A stretch of 64,000 nt of DNA from Turneriella parva DSM 21527 (GTDB lineage: Bacteria; Spirochaetota; Leptospiria; Turneriellales; Turneriellaceae). Location of the stretch: contig NC_018020.1 of assembly GCF_000266885.1 (NCBI RefSeq), positions 372,001-436,000 of the forward strand. Direction: 5' to 3'. The number at the start of each line of letters is the position of its first letter. The first letter of the stretch is position 1. The translations under genes and the position numbers were made by a program. A model generated the notes under the pieces. The model saw only the letters and a program-made list of their open reading frames with translations, was not told the DNA's origin and did no database searches. Positions 35,374 through 43,390 of the stretch are shown in pieces.

Positions 35374-36636
35374 TCATGGCAGAAGCTGCGTCCACGAAAA
35401 GCCACCGCAGCCGCTCGCCGCGGGATTCGTCTTCGTCGTCGTGTCGGCAATCGCGGCTGCTGCATTGGCCGTCGCCGAATCAAACGGGCTCACGGTACAG
35501 GTATACCACGAGCCGCTGAATTCGGTGAGAATCATCTTCTGGTACTTCGACGGGTTGTACGTGTCGCTTGCCGATTTCTGAATCACGAGATACCCGTCGA
35601 TTGCGTTGTAGCGGATTATCGCGTCGGTCGAAGGGGTGCCGTAGTCTGAAACCCAGTTAGAAACCGAGATTGTGTGTTTGCCCGAATAGGCGTCGCGCCA
35701 TTTGCCGATCAACGGATTTTTCACCGGACTGAGTTTCGTCCATGAAAAGCCCGAGCAACCGCCCGTCAGCGGGTTCGTCTTAGTCGTGTTGTCAGTGATC
35801 GCCTCTGCCGTTGCGGCGTCGTTGCTGTTGAAAGGCGAGAGCGTACAGGTGTAAAAAGAACCGTCGCTGTTCGAGATATACACCACTTTTTGAAACTTTG
35901 AAGCGTTATACGCATCGGCAGCAGATTTCTGCACGATAAAATAGCCGGCCTGTCCGTTTATTTTGGTGATCGTATCGGTCTGGTTAGTCCAGTCGTCTTT
36001 GAGCTGCCAGGTGCCTGCAGTCAGAAAATGTTTGCCGCCGTAGTTGTCGGTAAAGCTACCCGAAAACCGGTAGCCAAGAAAGTTCGCAGTCGCCGTGGCA
36101 TCGCTCACCAACGGCACAACCGAGCCGCGCGAGACCTGAACCACGGCCTTCACAACAACGTCAGCATCAAATGCCGAAACTGTCTGGTTAAAGTTGATCG
36201 TGGTGCCCGCAAGCAGGTCGCGCACAGCCTGGCGTATCTCGATGCCATTTTCAGCAACGCCGTCGCTGTCGACGGTCTGTAAGAATCTAAGCATGTTGAT
36301 GACACTCTGGTCGCTGAGACCCGTGCCCGATGCCGAAAGATGTTCGGGTGTCATGTACGCGATGGCGGGCCCCGAACCAAGAACGGTTTTGCCGATCGAG
36401 AAAGTCACCTGCTCGCCCGCCTGATATCTGAAGTTGCCGTCGGCGTCGGTTATGCCCCGCTGGGTCGACGTGCTGTACTCAACGCCCTGCACGGGCGCGT
36501 CGATAAACCTGCCGGTGAAAACCTCGGCAGAGACGGCTGAGCCGTTTTCTGAAATGCCCGCATTGCCAGTGCAATGCGCTGCTGCGAAAGCGACCAGCGT
36601 AAAGCACGCCGCTCGCTGAATGTGTCGATAAATCAT
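35374..36636 (-). CDS. lipoprotein with two C-terminal repeats, under cobalamin riboswitch
   Basis: A 420-aa predicted lipoprotein. Signal MIYRHIQRAACFTLVAFAAA, probable lipobox AAHC (Cys22). The N-terminal domain (GRFIDAPVQGVEYSTSTQRG, then FRYQAGEQVTFSIGKTVLG and INMLRFLQTVDSDG) is a known bacterial surface-protein pattern. The C-terminal half holds two ~110-residue repeats. Each starts GKHxxxxxxW, contains YFIVQKSAADAYNASKFQKV or YLVIQKSASDTYNPSKYQKM, then FYTCTLSPF or WYTCTVSPF, and ends with a Cys-Gly-Phe-Ser-Trp-Thr block. One Cys of each strand pair is conserved, suggesting a disulphide per repeat. The cobalamin riboswitch 143 nt upstream implies B12-responsive expression and a surface role in corrinoid capture is proposed. 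Confidence 0.7.
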   Translation of the reverse strand: MIYRHIQRAACFTLVAFAAAHCTGNAGISENGSAVSAEVFTGRFIDAPVQGVEYSTSTQRGITDADGNFRYQAGEQVTFSIGKTVLGSGPAIAYMTPEHLSASGTGLSDQSVINMLRFLQTVDSDGVAENGIEIRQAVRDLLAGTTINFNQTVSAFDADVVVKAVVQVSRGSVVPLVSDATATANFLGYRFSGSFTDNYGGKHFLTAGTWQLKDDWTNQTDTITKINGQAGYFIVQKSAADAYNASKFQKVVYISNSDGSFYTCTLSPFNSNDAATAEAITDNTTKTNPLTGGCSGFSWTKLSPVKNPLIGKWRDAYSGKHTISVSNWVSDYGTPSTDAIIRYNAIDGYLVIQKSASDTYNPSKYQKMILTEFSGSWYTCTVSPFDSATANAAAAIADTTTKTNPAASGCGGFSWTQLLP

Positions 36637-36719
36637 TTTTGCCCCTTGGGGAAAAAACAAGAACGGAACAACGCAGCGTTGCACTGCGAGAACCGGCCCC
36701 GTCGTTTCCCGGAGCCCGC

Positions 36720-36756
36720 AATCTGAGCATCAAAAAAAATTTACTCAGATTTTTTC
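36720..36756 (+). terminator. intrinsic-terminator-like hairpin, plus-strand orientation
   Basis: aatctgag (36720-36727) and ctcagatt (36744-36751) pair across a 16-base A-rich loop and are followed by six T on the plus strand. It would stop plus-strand transcripts entering the riboswitch/amtB region. On the minus strand it lies between the cobalamin aptamer and its gene, so it could also belong to the expression platform. Confidence 0.5.
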
Positions 36757-36778
36757 GGCTGGCGGCCGTTACCTCGGG

Positions 36779-36948
36779 CCACCTGCACAAGAGTTCCCGA
36801 CTTACGCCGGTATGTAGGGGTAGGTTTAAACCTACCCCTACATACCGGCGAACACGGTTGCGGGTCAGCGCCGGATTCTCACCGGACTTCCTCTTACGTG
36901 CACGGGTATTTACCCGTGCGCGTCGGTTAACCTCTATGCATCAGGTGG
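36779..36948 (-). promoter_or_regulatory. cobalamin (B12) riboswitch aptamer
   Basis: Read on the minus strand, the core matches the cobalamin aptamer consensus: GAGGAAGTCCGGTGAGAATC, then CCGGCGCTGACCCGCAACCG, a variable arm, then AAGTCGGGAACTC. The closing helix P1 pairs CCACCTG (at 36948-36942) with CAGGTGG (at 36785-36779). A 9-bp hairpin gcacgggta/tacccgtgc (~36900-36919) forms the early arm. The 46-bp palindrome 36805-36850 fills the variable arm. It points at the lipoprotein gene starting at 36636, 142 nt downstream. The expression platform is not certain; the AAGGGG ribosome-binding site lies within CCCCAAGGGG, so translational control is possible. Confidence 0.88.
36805..36850. repeat. 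perfect 46-bp palindrome (riboswitch variable arm)
   Basis: Bases 36805-36827 are the exact reverse complement of 36828-36850, with no spacer. In RNA it would form a ~21-bp stem inside the cobalamin aptamer, between the CCCGCAACCGTG and AGTCGGGAAC blocks, where the consensus allows a variable hairpin. Confidence 0.9.
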
Positions 36949-37027
36949 AGCGTAAACACAAATGAAATCAGTAGCCGTTACAGAAAATTTCGCCCTTGCA
37001 GTGCGTGCTGATGCAGAGGCGCAAAAT

Positions 37028-37042
37028 TGGCATGAATATTGC
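37028..37042 (+). promoter_or_regulatory. sigma-54 promoter of amtB
   Basis: TGGCATGAATATTGC matches the -24/-12 consensus TGGCAC-N5-TTGC, with one mismatch and exact GG-GC spacing (G at 37030, C at 37042). Transcription should begin near 37054, leaving an ~11-nt leader before the ATG at 37065. Sigma-54 control fits nitrogen-regulated ammonium uptake. Confidence 0.75.
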
Positions 37043-37064
37043 TCGCGAGTGTCAGGGTGAAGTT

Positions 37065-38441
37065 ATGAAAGTAGTACATTGGGCAATCCTCATGATGACT
37101 CTGCTCGGCACTTCGGTGTTCGCCGCAGAAGAAACCAAGACTGCCGCATTCAATGCTGAAGAGGCGATTAAAACGCTGCGCGGTGAAACAGACCTGTTGT
37201 GGTTAGTGGTTGCGAGCGTTTTGGTTTTCTTTATGCAGGCGGGTTTTGCCTATGTCGAGACAGGCTTCTCGCGCAAGAAGAACGCAGTGAATATTCTGAT
37301 GAAGAATATTTCTGATTTTCTCGTCGGTTCTCTCGGGTACTGGCTAATCGGCTTTTCATTGATGTTCGGACCACATCTGCTCGTCGGCTTTGGTTTCGGT
37401 TCACCTTTTATGTTCGAAAAGCTGCTCGAAGGCGCTGACGGCAAGCCGATCGCATTTAACTATGGCTTCTTGTTTTTTCAGATGGTTTTTGCCGGCACCG
37501 CCGCCACGATTGTGTCAGGCGCAATGGCCGAGCGAACGAAATTTATTTCGTACGTCTTCTTTTCTCTGGTTTGCAGCGCGATCATTTATCCGCTTTTTGG
37601 CAGCATGGTGTGGTCGAATCTGCTCGACACGAACAATACCGGCTGGCTCGCCAAGATGGGCTTTATTGATTTCGCGGGCTCAACAGTCGTACACTCACTC
37701 GGCGGCTGGATGGGCCTCGCCGGCACAATCGCACTCGGGCCCCGAATCGGCAAGTTCGGCAGCCGGCACGAAGTGAAGCCGATTCTCGGTCACAACATGA
37801 GCATGTCAGTGCTCGGTATGTTCATTCTCTGGTTTGGCTGGTTCGGCTTCAACCCGGGTTCGACCGCCGTCGTCAAAGACGGTACCTTCGCGATCATCGC
37901 GATCACGACCAACCTGGCGGCCTGCGCTGGTGGCGTGACGGCAATTGTTACCTCATGGTTGCTTTTCAAGCGCCCCGACGTGAGCATGGTCGTTAACGGT
38001 ATTCTCGGCGGGCTCGTCGCTATCACGGCCGGCTGCAATAATGTGGATGCAAAAGGTGCTGTCGCGATCGGCGCAGTCGCCGGCATTCTCGTGGTCTACT
38101 GCGTGCTGCTGCTCGATTGGTTAAAAATCGACGACCCTGTGGGCGCCGTGTCAGTGCACGGCTTCTGCGGAGCGTGGGGCACTATCGCGATTGGTCTTTT
38201 TGCCAACCCGAAATTCGGCGGCGGCCCCACAGGAATTTTATATGGCGGTGATGCAGGCCAACTGGGCGTTCAGGCTCTCGGTGCGGGCGTCGCATTCGCC
38301 TGGGCTTTCCCGATCTCGTTTCTTGTCTTTATGTTCATGAAATGGATGCCCTTCATCGGCTTACGCGTACCTGAATCAGAAGAGATTGAAGGCCTTGATA
38401 TCATTGAGCACGGTATCGAAGCTTATCCAGAAGAGACTTGA
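37065..38441 (+). CDS. amtB: ammonium transporter
   Basis: Trimeric ammonium channel of the inner membrane. 458 aa with a cleavable signal sequence (MKVVHWAILMMTLLGTSVFA), as in many AmtB proteins. Amt signatures: FFMQAGFAYVETGFSRKKN, DFAGSTVVHSLGGWMGLAGT with the first pore His, FILWFGWFGFNPGS, and AVSVHGFCGAWGTIAIGLF with the second pore His. The start at 37065 is fixed by the sigma-54 promoter, whose transcript would begin after the two longer in-frame starts, and by AGGGTGAA upstream. No glnK gene is adjacent. Likely induced under nitrogen limitation. Confidence 0.93.
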   Translation: MKVVHWAILMMTLLGTSVFAAEETKTAAFNAEEAIKTLRGETDLLWLVVASVLVFFMQAGFAYVETGFSRKKNAVNILMKNISDFLVGSLGYWLIGFSLMFGPHLLVGFGFGSPFMFEKLLEGADGKPIAFNYGFLFFQMVFAGTAATIVSGAMAERTKFISYVFFSLVCSAIIYPLFGSMVWSNLLDTNNTGWLAKMGFIDFAGSTVVHSLGGWMGLAGTIALGPRIGKFGSRHEVKPILGHNMSMSVLGMFILWFGWFGFNPGSTAVVKDGTFAIIAITTNLAACAGGVTAIVTSWLLFKRPDVSMVVNGILGGLVAITAGCNNVDAKGAVAIGAVAGILVVYCVLLLDWLKIDDPVGAVSVHGFCGAWGTIAIGLFANPKFGGGPTGILYGGDAGQLGVQALGAGVAFAWAFPISFLVFMFMKWMPFIGLRVPESEEIEGLDIIEHGIEAYPEET

Positions 38442-38459
38442 AAACGTCTGGGGCCGCCC

Positions 38460-41400
38460 TCAGGCACCTTTGCCATATGACTTAGCAAATTGAATGCAGT
38501 CGGCGAGGGGCATGGGGCGGGCAAGCAGATAGCCCTGCACCATATCGCAGCCCTCGTCTTTCAAGAATTGTAGTTGCTGCTCGCTCTCTACACCTTCTGC
38601 TATCGCCGTTAGCCTCAGGCTATGCGCTAGACTGATGATCGCGCGAACGATCGTCGCATCGTCGGGGTCACTGATGACATCGGCGACGAAAGATCTGTCG
38701 ATTTTCAAATGGTGAATCTTCAACGACCGCAGATAGCTCAGCGACGAATACCCCGTACCAAAATCGTCAATCGAGAATCTGACCCCCTGCGCGGTGAGGC
38801 TTGAGATGGTGGCTATCGCCTGCTCGGTGTCACTCATCAGCATGCTCTCGGTGACTTCGAGTTCGAGGCAGCCAGCGGGTATCTTATGTTCGGCTACAAC
38901 AGCTGCGACAAAAGCCGCAAAGTCAATGACGCGCATCTGCGGAGAGCTCACGTTCACAGCGAGCCGCATGTTCGAAAAACCGGCAGCGGAAAATTCTGCA
39001 AAGTCGGCGGCGACCCTGCGCAGCACCCATCGGCCTATGGCGTCAATGTGCCCTGATTCTTCGGCAACCGAAATAAATTCACCCGGGGCGAGAAGGCCCT
39101 TTTTTGCATGGTTCCAGCGGATGAGCGCTTCGCATGACTCGATTTTTCCCGTCGCGAGATTCAATTGCGGCTGGTAATATACCTCAAATTCGTTCTTTTC
39201 CAGCGCGTCATCGATAGCCGCTTCAATTTCGAGGCGCTCATGCGTCGTTCTGTTTAACTCTTCTGAGAAGAACTGAAATTGATTTCGACCGCTGCCCTTC
39301 GCATGGTACATTGCTATATCCGCATTGCGAAGCAATACTTCGGCCTGCAGCCCGTCTTTTGGGTACATCGCGATACCGACGCTCGCCGATGCATGCAGAC
39401 GCAGCGCCTCGACCTGAAAGGGCTCTGAAAGTGCTTCACAGATGCGGCGAGCCATAAAAGCAGCTTCGTCCGCGTGTTCGAGTTCAGCGATAATAATGCT
39501 AAACTCATCGCCACCCTGCCGCGAAGCTGTGTCGAGAGGGCCTACGCATTCGAGCAGGCGGCCCGAGACCTGGCGCAAGAACCTGTCACCAATCTGGTGC
39601 CCGTGCGAATCATTGATCTTCTTGAAATGGTCGAGATCGAGAAACAGCAATGCGAAACTTTTCTTGTGAGCCGCCGCGAATGAAATGGTCTGCGTCAGGC
39701 GATCGGCGAAGAGCGCACGGTTTGGCAGCCCGGTCAAGAGATCGTGCTGGCCCAAATACCGTATCTGCTCTTCAGCATTCTTGCGCTCAGAAATATCACG
39801 CACGACAACCATGGTTGCGTTAGAATCGTTGAAGCGCGTACCAGTGGCTGAAACTTCGACATCGATTGTCGAGCCGTCGAGCCGCATGAACTTCTCTTCG
39901 ATCGCCGGCGCTCTGCCCCCGGGAGCATTGACTATTTTCATGCGCTCGATAACCATTTGCCGGTATTCCGGGGCGACAAACTCAAGCGCGTTGCGGCCGA
40001 TTATTTCTTCGGCGTTCTTGGCGCCAACCAGCCGCAGCGCCGCATCGTTCGCGTAGGCAATGAACCCGCCCACATGAACGATAATGCCGTCTGAGGCGCT
40101 TTCAACAAGATGGCGGTAGCGCTCTTCGCTGAGCTGAAGGTCGCGTTCTATGCGCTTGCGCGCCGTTATATCGGTGACCATCGCGAGTGCGCCCACGACT
40201 GTGCCGTCTTCGCTGCGTATCGCGTTGGTGCTCGAGAGAGTCCAGACCTCGCGGCCACCCTTGTCTTGCAGGCAGAACTCGTGCACCTCATGAATACCTT
40301 CGTTGCGCCGCTGCAACAGGGCGAGCGCCGCTTCTGCCCGGTCGGGAGTCATAAAGTACGTAAACGGCTTACCCAGCATTTCATCTTGAGTATAGCCAAG
40401 AATATCGGCCATACGTTCATTCACGAAGGTTGTTTTGCCCTCTGAATCGATAGTCCAGATGCCCTCTTCTGAAGTTTCAACGAGTCGCTTGAAGTCGAGT
40501 TCACTTTTTTTCAGCGCCAGTTCTTTTTCTCGTTTTTCCGTCAGATCATGCATTGACCCGACAAGACGAACGATCCGTCCGTTTTCTTTGACGGGATTCG
40601 CCTGCGATCTGACCCAAATTTTACGCCCCGTGTGCGTCACCATCGCGAACTCGGTATCCCAACCGATACCCTGTTCGATCGCCTGCTGAACCCTGCCGGC
40701 GTGTGCATGCTGCTCTTGCTCATCGAGAAATGTCAGCGCTGCCTGAAAATGCATCGGACTTTCGGGCGGCAGCTCAGCGATTCGCCTCGCTTCACGGGAT
40801 AATTGCATTTCACCGGTCATTACATCGAGATCCCATGCGCCGATTTTGGCGAGCGAGCCAACAAGTTCGAGCCGTTCATGCGCCTGAGTGAGGCCAAGCA
40901 GTGAATTCTTGCGCTCGTGCACAAAAATCGCCAGCGCCATGCCGGTAAAGGCCAGAATGAAAATGTAGAGCCAGATGCTCGTGAGCGGCATTGCGTTGCC
41001 GGTGCGGTAGAAATAGCCACTTTGGCTCAATACTCCGTACAGTATCTGCAATACAAGAAGACCAATCACAACAGCAGTTGCATGCCGGCCGAACCGCACA
41101 GCCGCCCATGATACAAAAACAAAGAGCACGAAGCCATGTGCATAATCGCTGAATATCTCAGAGAACCAGCCGGCAAAAATAATCTGTCCCGCCAGCGCGG
41201 CCAGCGCGAGGCCCACGATGCCTTCTATCCATTGCCGCGACGAATACCAGTTTTCAGGCACGCGCCGCCAGACCAGCAACAATGGCGTCAGCACCAGAAC
41301 GCCCAGCGAGTCACCCATCCACCAGTGTTCCAGGTTCGTGAGCCAATCTTGGCGCGTAAGCCCGAACATGTGCAAAGTTGCAGCCCCGATGAATGCACTC

Positions 41401-41831
41401 GGCAACGGCGCGACCAATACGGCCCGGCGCACGATGAGAAAATATTCACGCGCGTGCGAAAGTGTATGCGAGCTATCGGCGCGAAAGTTCAGCGCGAAGT
41501 GACCCAGCCAGGCTTGGAGAGCGTTTCCCAGGGCGAAAATGATCGCTGGCCATAAGGGAACACCGGAAATGAGGTTCGCGAGCAGGGCTCCGGCTGCGAC
41601 AACCGGCAAAAATATCCGGCCCTGAATCATGACAGCCGCTAGAGCCAGACCCGTTGGCGGCCAGAAGATTGCGACCACACCGTTGTGCGTAAAATAGCGC
41701 AAAACGAATACGGCAGAAGCCACATAGATTACGATGAAGCCGACAGAAAACGGTAGCTGCACGACCATCTGGCGCAGGGTACTTTGAACTTTCTTGTCAC
41801 TGAAGAAAGGCATGCGGGTGAGGCACCACAT
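38460..41831 (-). CDS. MASE1-PAS-GGDEF-EAL cyclic-di-GMP signalling protein
   Basis: An 1123-aa membrane sensor of c-di-GMP metabolism. A MASE1 domain with about eight helices (~25-310; FWPPTGLALAAVMIQGR) is followed by about three PAS domains (~330-690), including WTIDSEGKTTFVNERMADIL. Then come a GGDEF domain (SRQGGDEFSIIIAEL) and an EAL domain (SCEALIRWNHAKKGLLAPGE, LEVTESMLM, SIDDFGTGYSSLSYLRSLK, LKIDRSFVADV). GGDEF and EAL catalytic motifs are intact. The upstream inhibitory RxxD site has lost its Arg (reads GPLD). It could act as cyclase, phosphodiesterase or both. A second ATG at 41813 is possible. Divergent from the P450 gene. Confidence 0.9.
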   Translation of the reverse strand: MWCLTRMPFFSDKKVQSTLRQMVVQLPFSVGFIVIYVASAVFVLRYFTHNGVVAIFWPPTGLALAAVMIQGRIFLPVVAAGALLANLISGVPLWPAIIFALGNALQAWLGHFALNFRADSSHTLSHAREYFLIVRRAVLVAPLPSAFIGAATLHMFGLTRQDWLTNLEHWWMGDSLGVLVLTPLLLVWRRVPENWYSSRQWIEGIVGLALAALAGQIIFAGWFSEIFSDYAHGFVLFVFVSWAAVRFGRHATAVVIGLLVLQILYGVLSQSGYFYRTGNAMPLTSIWLYIFILAFTGMALAIFVHERKNSLLGLTQAHERLELVGSLAKIGAWDLDVMTGEMQLSREARRIAELPPESPMHFQAALTFLDEQEQHAHAGRVQQAIEQGIGWDTEFAMVTHTGRKIWVRSQANPVKENGRIVRLVGSMHDLTEKREKELALKKSELDFKRLVETSEEGIWTIDSEGKTTFVNERMADILGYTQDEMLGKPFTYFMTPDRAEAALALLQRRNEGIHEVHEFCLQDKGGREVWTLSSTNAIRSEDGTVVGALAMVTDITARKRIERDLQLSEERYRHLVESASDGIIVHVGGFIAYANDAALRLVGAKNAEEIIGRNALEFVAPEYRQMVIERMKIVNAPGGRAPAIEEKFMRLDGSTIDVEVSATGTRFNDSNATMVVVRDISERKNAEEQIRYLGQHDLLTGLPNRALFADRLTQTISFAAAHKKSFALLFLDLDHFKKINDSHGHQIGDRFLRQVSGRLLECVGPLDTASRQGGDEFSIIIAELEHADEAAFMARRICEALSEPFQVEALRLHASASVGIAMYPKDGLQAEVLLRNADIAMYHAKGSGRNQFQFFSEELNRTTHERLEIEAAIDDALEKNEFEVYYQPQLNLATGKIESCEALIRWNHAKKGLLAPGEFISVAEESGHIDAIGRWVLRRVAADFAEFSAAGFSNMRLAVNVSSPQMRVIDFAAFVAAVVAEHKIPAGCLELEVTESMLMSDTEQAIATISSLTAQGVRFSIDDFGTGYSSLSYLRSLKIHHLKIDRSFVADVISDPDDATIVRAIISLAHSLRLTAIAEGVESEQQLQFLKDEGCDMVQGYLLARPMPLADCIQFAKSYGKGA

Positions 41832-41889
41832 GCTTCACGAGTATAAGGTAAATCTTTTTGCCTTGTTGTTTCTTGCGTATCGCAAAAAA

Positions 41890-41906
41890 CTGGCACTTTG
41901 AGTGCC
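41890..41906. repeat. short hairpin in divergent gap
   Basis: ggcact and agtgcc pair over a 3-base loop in the 119-bp gap between the GGDEF-EAL gene (start 41831, minus) and the P450 gene (start 41951, plus). Weak, but similar in placement to the other divergent hairpins. Confidence 0.35.
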
Positions 41907-41950
41907 CGGCGATTCATTGACACCCTGCCTGCCGCCATTTTTCTCAGAGC

Positions 41951-43288
41951 ATGCCTGAACCCAAAGGACCTGTCGAGCTGCCTTTTATCGGCAGCATTCT
42001 CAGTCTCAGGGAAAATCCGCCTGAGTTTTTTGCCAGGCTCGCTGCCGACTATGGTAATGTCGCGCGTTTCTCTGTCTTTGGCCGTGAGGCATTGCTCTTG
42101 TCTCACCCCGATCTGATTCAAGAAGTTCTGATCGAGCAGCCCAAGAACTTTCGCAAGAGCCGCGGCCTGCAACTCGCCAAGGCTCTGTTGGGAGACGGCC
42201 TGCTCACCAGCGAAGGCGATTTTCATAAGCGCCAGCGCCGCCTTTCGTCACCCGCATTCGCGCGCAGCCGCATGGCGAAATACGCAGAAGACATGGTGAG
42301 GATATCAGAACGCCATGTCGCCTCATACCCCGCTGGCGTTCGGGTCGACGCAAACCAGCTGATGATGCGGCTGACTCTCGCGATCGTCAACAAGACACTC
42401 TTCGATGCCGACGTTTCGGCTGAGGCTGACACGGTTGCCGACGCGCTCGAAGTTATTCTCAATAACATGGACAGAATTCTGAATCCGTTCACCGAGATTC
42501 TGAATGTGCTGCCGCTGCCTTCGACATTACGACTTCGTGAAGCGCAGGCGAAACTCGATAAGATTGTCTATGGCATCATCGCCGACCGTCGCAAGAATCC
42601 GGGCGATCGAGGCGACCTGCTGAGCATCTACATGTCAGCGAGCGATGATGAAGCGACAGGTGCCATGACAGACAAACAGATTCGCGATGAATGCATGACG
42701 CTCTTTATTGCCGGGCATGAGACGACTGCTAATGCACTGGCCTGGGCGCTTTATCTGCTGGCAGCGAACGGCGAATGGTTAAAGAAGGCGCGCGCAGAAT
42801 TGCGAGAAGTTACCGGCGACAGGCCAGTCACTGCCGATGACTACCCGAAACTTAAGCTGCTGCAGAATATTTTCGCTGAAACGCTGCGCCTCTACCCACC
42901 CGCGTGGACAATTTCACGCGAAGCGCTCGTCGATACGCAAATCAAGGGCTACGAAGTTAAGGCCGGCACTACGGTCGTCATGAGCCAGTGGGTGATGCAC
43001 AGACACCCTGCTTACTGGTCGAACCCAGCGCAGTTCGACCCCGCCCGCTTTAACCCTGATCGTGCGCATGACCGAGCGAAGTTTACCTACTTTCCATTTG
43101 GCGGCGGCTCGAGACAATGCATCGGCGACCAGTTCGCGTCGATCGAGGGCGTGCTGATTCTCGCCGTATTTCTTCAGCATTTCGAGCCATGCCTCATTGT
43201 ACCGGGCTATACCGCCGAAATTCACCCAATGATCACACTGAGACCGCGTGGCGGCATGCCGCTGGTACTGCGGGGAGTTTCAAAGTAG
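41951..43288 (+). CDS. cytochrome P450
   Basis: A 445-aa soluble heme monooxygenase. I-helix oxygen-activation motif AGHETT (~256-261), K-helix ETLR (ExxR, ~314-317), the meander FDPARFNPDR, and the heme loop FPFGGGSRQCIGDQFA with the thiolate Cys ~390 are all intact. The N-terminus lacks a membrane anchor. The overall pattern resembles CYP102 heme domains and fatty-acid-type P450s (PGP-like GPVELPFIGSILSL at the start), but there is no reductase fusion, so a separate redox partner is needed. Substrate unknown; fatty acids are a reasonable guess. Confidence 0.9.
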   Translation: MPEPKGPVELPFIGSILSLRENPPEFFARLAADYGNVARFSVFGREALLLSHPDLIQEVLIEQPKNFRKSRGLQLAKALLGDGLLTSEGDFHKRQRRLSSPAFARSRMAKYAEDMVRISERHVASYPAGVRVDANQLMMRLTLAIVNKTLFDADVSAEADTVADALEVILNNMDRILNPFTEILNVLPLPSTLRLREAQAKLDKIVYGIIADRRKNPGDRGDLLSIYMSASDDEATGAMTDKQIRDECMTLFIAGHETTANALAWALYLLAANGEWLKKARAELREVTGDRPVTADDYPKLKLLQNIFAETLRLYPPAWTISREALVDTQIKGYEVKAGTTVVMSQWVMHRHPAYWSNPAQFDPARFNPDRAHDRAKFTYFPFGGGSRQCIGDQFASIEGVLILAVFLQHFEPCLIVPGYTAEIHPMITLRPRGGMPLVLRGVSK

Positions 43289-43298
43289 CCTGCCATGG

Positions 43299-43324
43299 CA
43301 TAATGGGGATATATCCCCCTTATG
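43299..43324. repeat. 26-bp near-perfect palindrome before the TonB receptor
   Basis: cataatggggata pairs with tatcccccttatg, 12 of 13 positions, with no spacer, just after the P450 stop. It may terminate the P450 transcript or act as an operator of the receptor gene. A Fur-like box follows 7 bp later. Confidence 0.6.
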
Positions 43325-43331
43325 CGACTTT

Positions 43332-43351
43332 AATGATAATGATTTATCATT
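43332..43351 (+). promoter_or_regulatory. Fur-like box upstream of the TonB-dependent receptor
   Basis: aatgataatgatttatcatt contains the inverted repeat AATGATA-N6-TATCATT, and GATAATGAT matches the first nine bases of the Fur consensus. It is ~40 bp before the receptor ATG (43391) within an AT-rich patch, as expected for an iron-repressed promoter. Binding by Fur is inferred. Confidence 0.6.
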
Positions 43352-43390
43352 TTTAATTGACATGCCATCTTTTACCGCAGACACGGCAGC

